From: Azospirillum brasilense
Lineage (GTDB): Bacteria > Pseudomonadota > Alphaproteobacteria > Azospirillales > Azospirillaceae
Assembly (NCBI RefSeq): GCF_007827795.1
Contig: NZ_VITI01000002.1
Span: 496,001 to 560,000, forward strand
Direction: 5' to 3'
DNA: 64,000 bases
Shown: positions 63,190 to 64,000 of the stretch, in pieces
Numbering within the stretch: position 1 is the stretch's first letter
How the letters are laid out: each line of letters begins with the position of its first letter
The notes under the pieces: model-generated
The model's database searches: none
Told to the model about the DNA's origin: nothing
The model's input: only the letters and a program-made list of their open reading frames with translations
Made by a program: the position numbers and the translations under genes

Positions 63190-63990
63190 TCAGGCGGTGG
63201 CCCGGCGGTTCGTCGCGGAACGTGCGCCGGGCTGTCCGGCCTTGTGTCCCGGCGAGCGCGGGCGGCGCCCGGCCTTGTTCTTGTTGCTGTACATGTGGGA
63301 GTCGGCGAGCCGGATCACCTCCTCCTCCCGATCGTCGGCACCATAGGACTGCACCCCGAAGGAAAAGCGGATCGGCAGGTCGGCGTTGTTCCACTGGACG
63401 CCGCGCCGACAGGCCGCCGTGGCGATCTGCCGGGCGCGGGCGGCGCCGCAGGCTGCGTCGGTGTTCGTCAGCAGCAGAGCGAACTCGTCCCCGCCCAGGC
63501 GGGCCACCACGTCCTCCTCACGAACCGCACCGACGAGCAGCCGGGCGACCTGCCGCAAATAGGCGTCGCCGGCCATGTGGCCGTGGGTGTCGTTGATCCG
63601 CTTGAAGCCGTCCAGATCGATGATGACCAGCACCCCACCGCCCTTGCCGTTTCCTTTGGCCCTCTGCCGCCGCGCGGCGGCGATCTCGCGCCGGAAATGG
63701 CTGAAGAAGCCGCGGCGGTTCAGCAGACCGGTCAGTTCGTCCGTCATGGACAGGCTTTCCAGGTAGGCGATCCGTTCGCGCTGTTCGGCGATGGTGGCAC
63801 GGGCCTCGGCAAGTTGGTTTTCCAGAACCGAAGCCTCCACGGTCACGGACACCGCCGGATGGGCGAGGCGGGAGCCGCGCAAAGGGGGCATCCGCAGCAG
63901 GCGGTCGTGGGTCCCGCGATCGAAAGGCCGTCCGTCGTGAAGCTCGGCGGCAATGGCTTCCGGGTCCTGGGTGGTCACGACGGCGCTCAT
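63190..63990 (-). CDS. GGDEF diguanylate cyclase
   Basis: This 266-residue soluble diguanylate cyclase has a variable N-terminal region with a coiled coil (about 50-80, NQLAEARATIAEQRERIAYL) leading into a full GGDEF domain. It has SMTDELTGLLNRRGFF, VIIDLDGFKRINDTHGH, the active site GGDEF in VARLGGDEFALLL, and the I-site REED five residues before it. The C-terminal end is basic. The ATG at 63990 with GAGAAAG at the window edge suits a real start. It lies 109 bp upstream of the phytochrome-like kinase. Confidence 0.92.
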   Translation of the reverse strand: MSAVVTTQDPEAIAAELHDGRPFDRGTHDRLLRMPPLRGSRLAHPAVSVTVEASVLENQLAEARATIAEQRERIAYLESLSMTDELTGLLNRRGFFSHFRREIAAARRQRAKGNGKGGGVLVIIDLDGFKRINDTHGHMAGDAYLRQVARLLVGAVREEDVVARLGGDEFALLLTNTDAACGAARARQIATAACRRGVQWNNADLPIRFSFGVQSYGADDREEEVIRLADSHMYSNKNKAGRRPRSPGHKAGQPGARSATNRRATA

Positions 63991-64000
63991 GGGCTTTCTC

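Overview
The window is about 64 kb of high-GC chromosomal DNA from an alphaproteobacterium, most likely Azospirillum or a close relative in the Rhodospirillales. This is inferred from several things: strongly G/C-ending codons, a divK-pleD pair beside rpmG and rnr, the set ppx-rlmE-guaB-rsmB-guaA on one strand, a DctP/DctQ/DctM TRAP operon, and many sensor kinases and GGDEF proteins. No database search was possible, so all family calls come from motifs read in the translated sequence. I saw no rRNA, CRISPR array, intact insertion sequence or prophage.

Layout. 1-6103 (minus) is a tightly packed operon, cut by the left edge: a periplasmic-sensor/HAMP-like protein, a sensor-HAMP-MFS fusion, an ABC_sub_bind-type binding protein, a GNAT acyltransferase, an ATP-grasp ligase and a partial hypothetical. 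Facing it at 6477 is a degenerate receiver fused to a winged helix, probably its regulator. 7598-8800 encodes an unusual HTH/coiled-coil/acidic-repeat protein, followed by dprA and topA. 13-16 kb holds small proteins, a fumarylacetoacetate-hydrolase-family enzyme and a secreted alpha/alpha-barrel-like protein. 16.3-20.5 kb is a TRAP transporter operon with a divergent RpiR-type regulator. 20.6-24.9 kb has an AztD-like zinc chaperone with a perfect Zur-like palindrome, then dusA and an MFS transporter. 24.9-27.5 kb is a large MscS-type channel.

27.8-37.3 kb is more accessory. It holds several small ORFs, a membrane protein with DnaJ-like cysteine motifs plus a peptidoglycan-binding-like region, tRNA-Leu(GAG), a probable frameshifted ORF, an FAD/NAD(P)-binding protein divergent from a 2-hydroxyacid dehydrogenase, the fused remains of a tauA/ssuA-like gene and a tauD-like gene, and a MarR-epimerase pair with a strong operator palindrome.

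37.8-54.5 kb carries guaA, rsmB, guaB, rlmE and ppx/gppA, all on the minus strand but separated by other blocks. The inserts are a GNAT enzyme, a purine nucleoside permease-like protein, two paralogous proteins of unknown function set in AT-rich DNA, mltA, a second GNAT enzyme, a PAS/HWE-type hybrid kinase, a DUF1272 protein and an rRNA methyltransferase. 54.6-64 kb has tRNA-Gln(CTG), rnr, an S41 protease, rpmG, pleD, divK, a phytochrome-derived kinase that has lost its bilin-binding residues, and a diguanylate cyclase.

Most promising for new biology: the sensor/HAMP-MFS/ATP-grasp operon with its pseudo-receiver regulator; the HTH/acidic-repeat protein; the paralogous pair in AT-rich DNA at 41.5-43.5 kb; and the DnaJ-zinc-finger/peptidoglycan-binding membrane protein.
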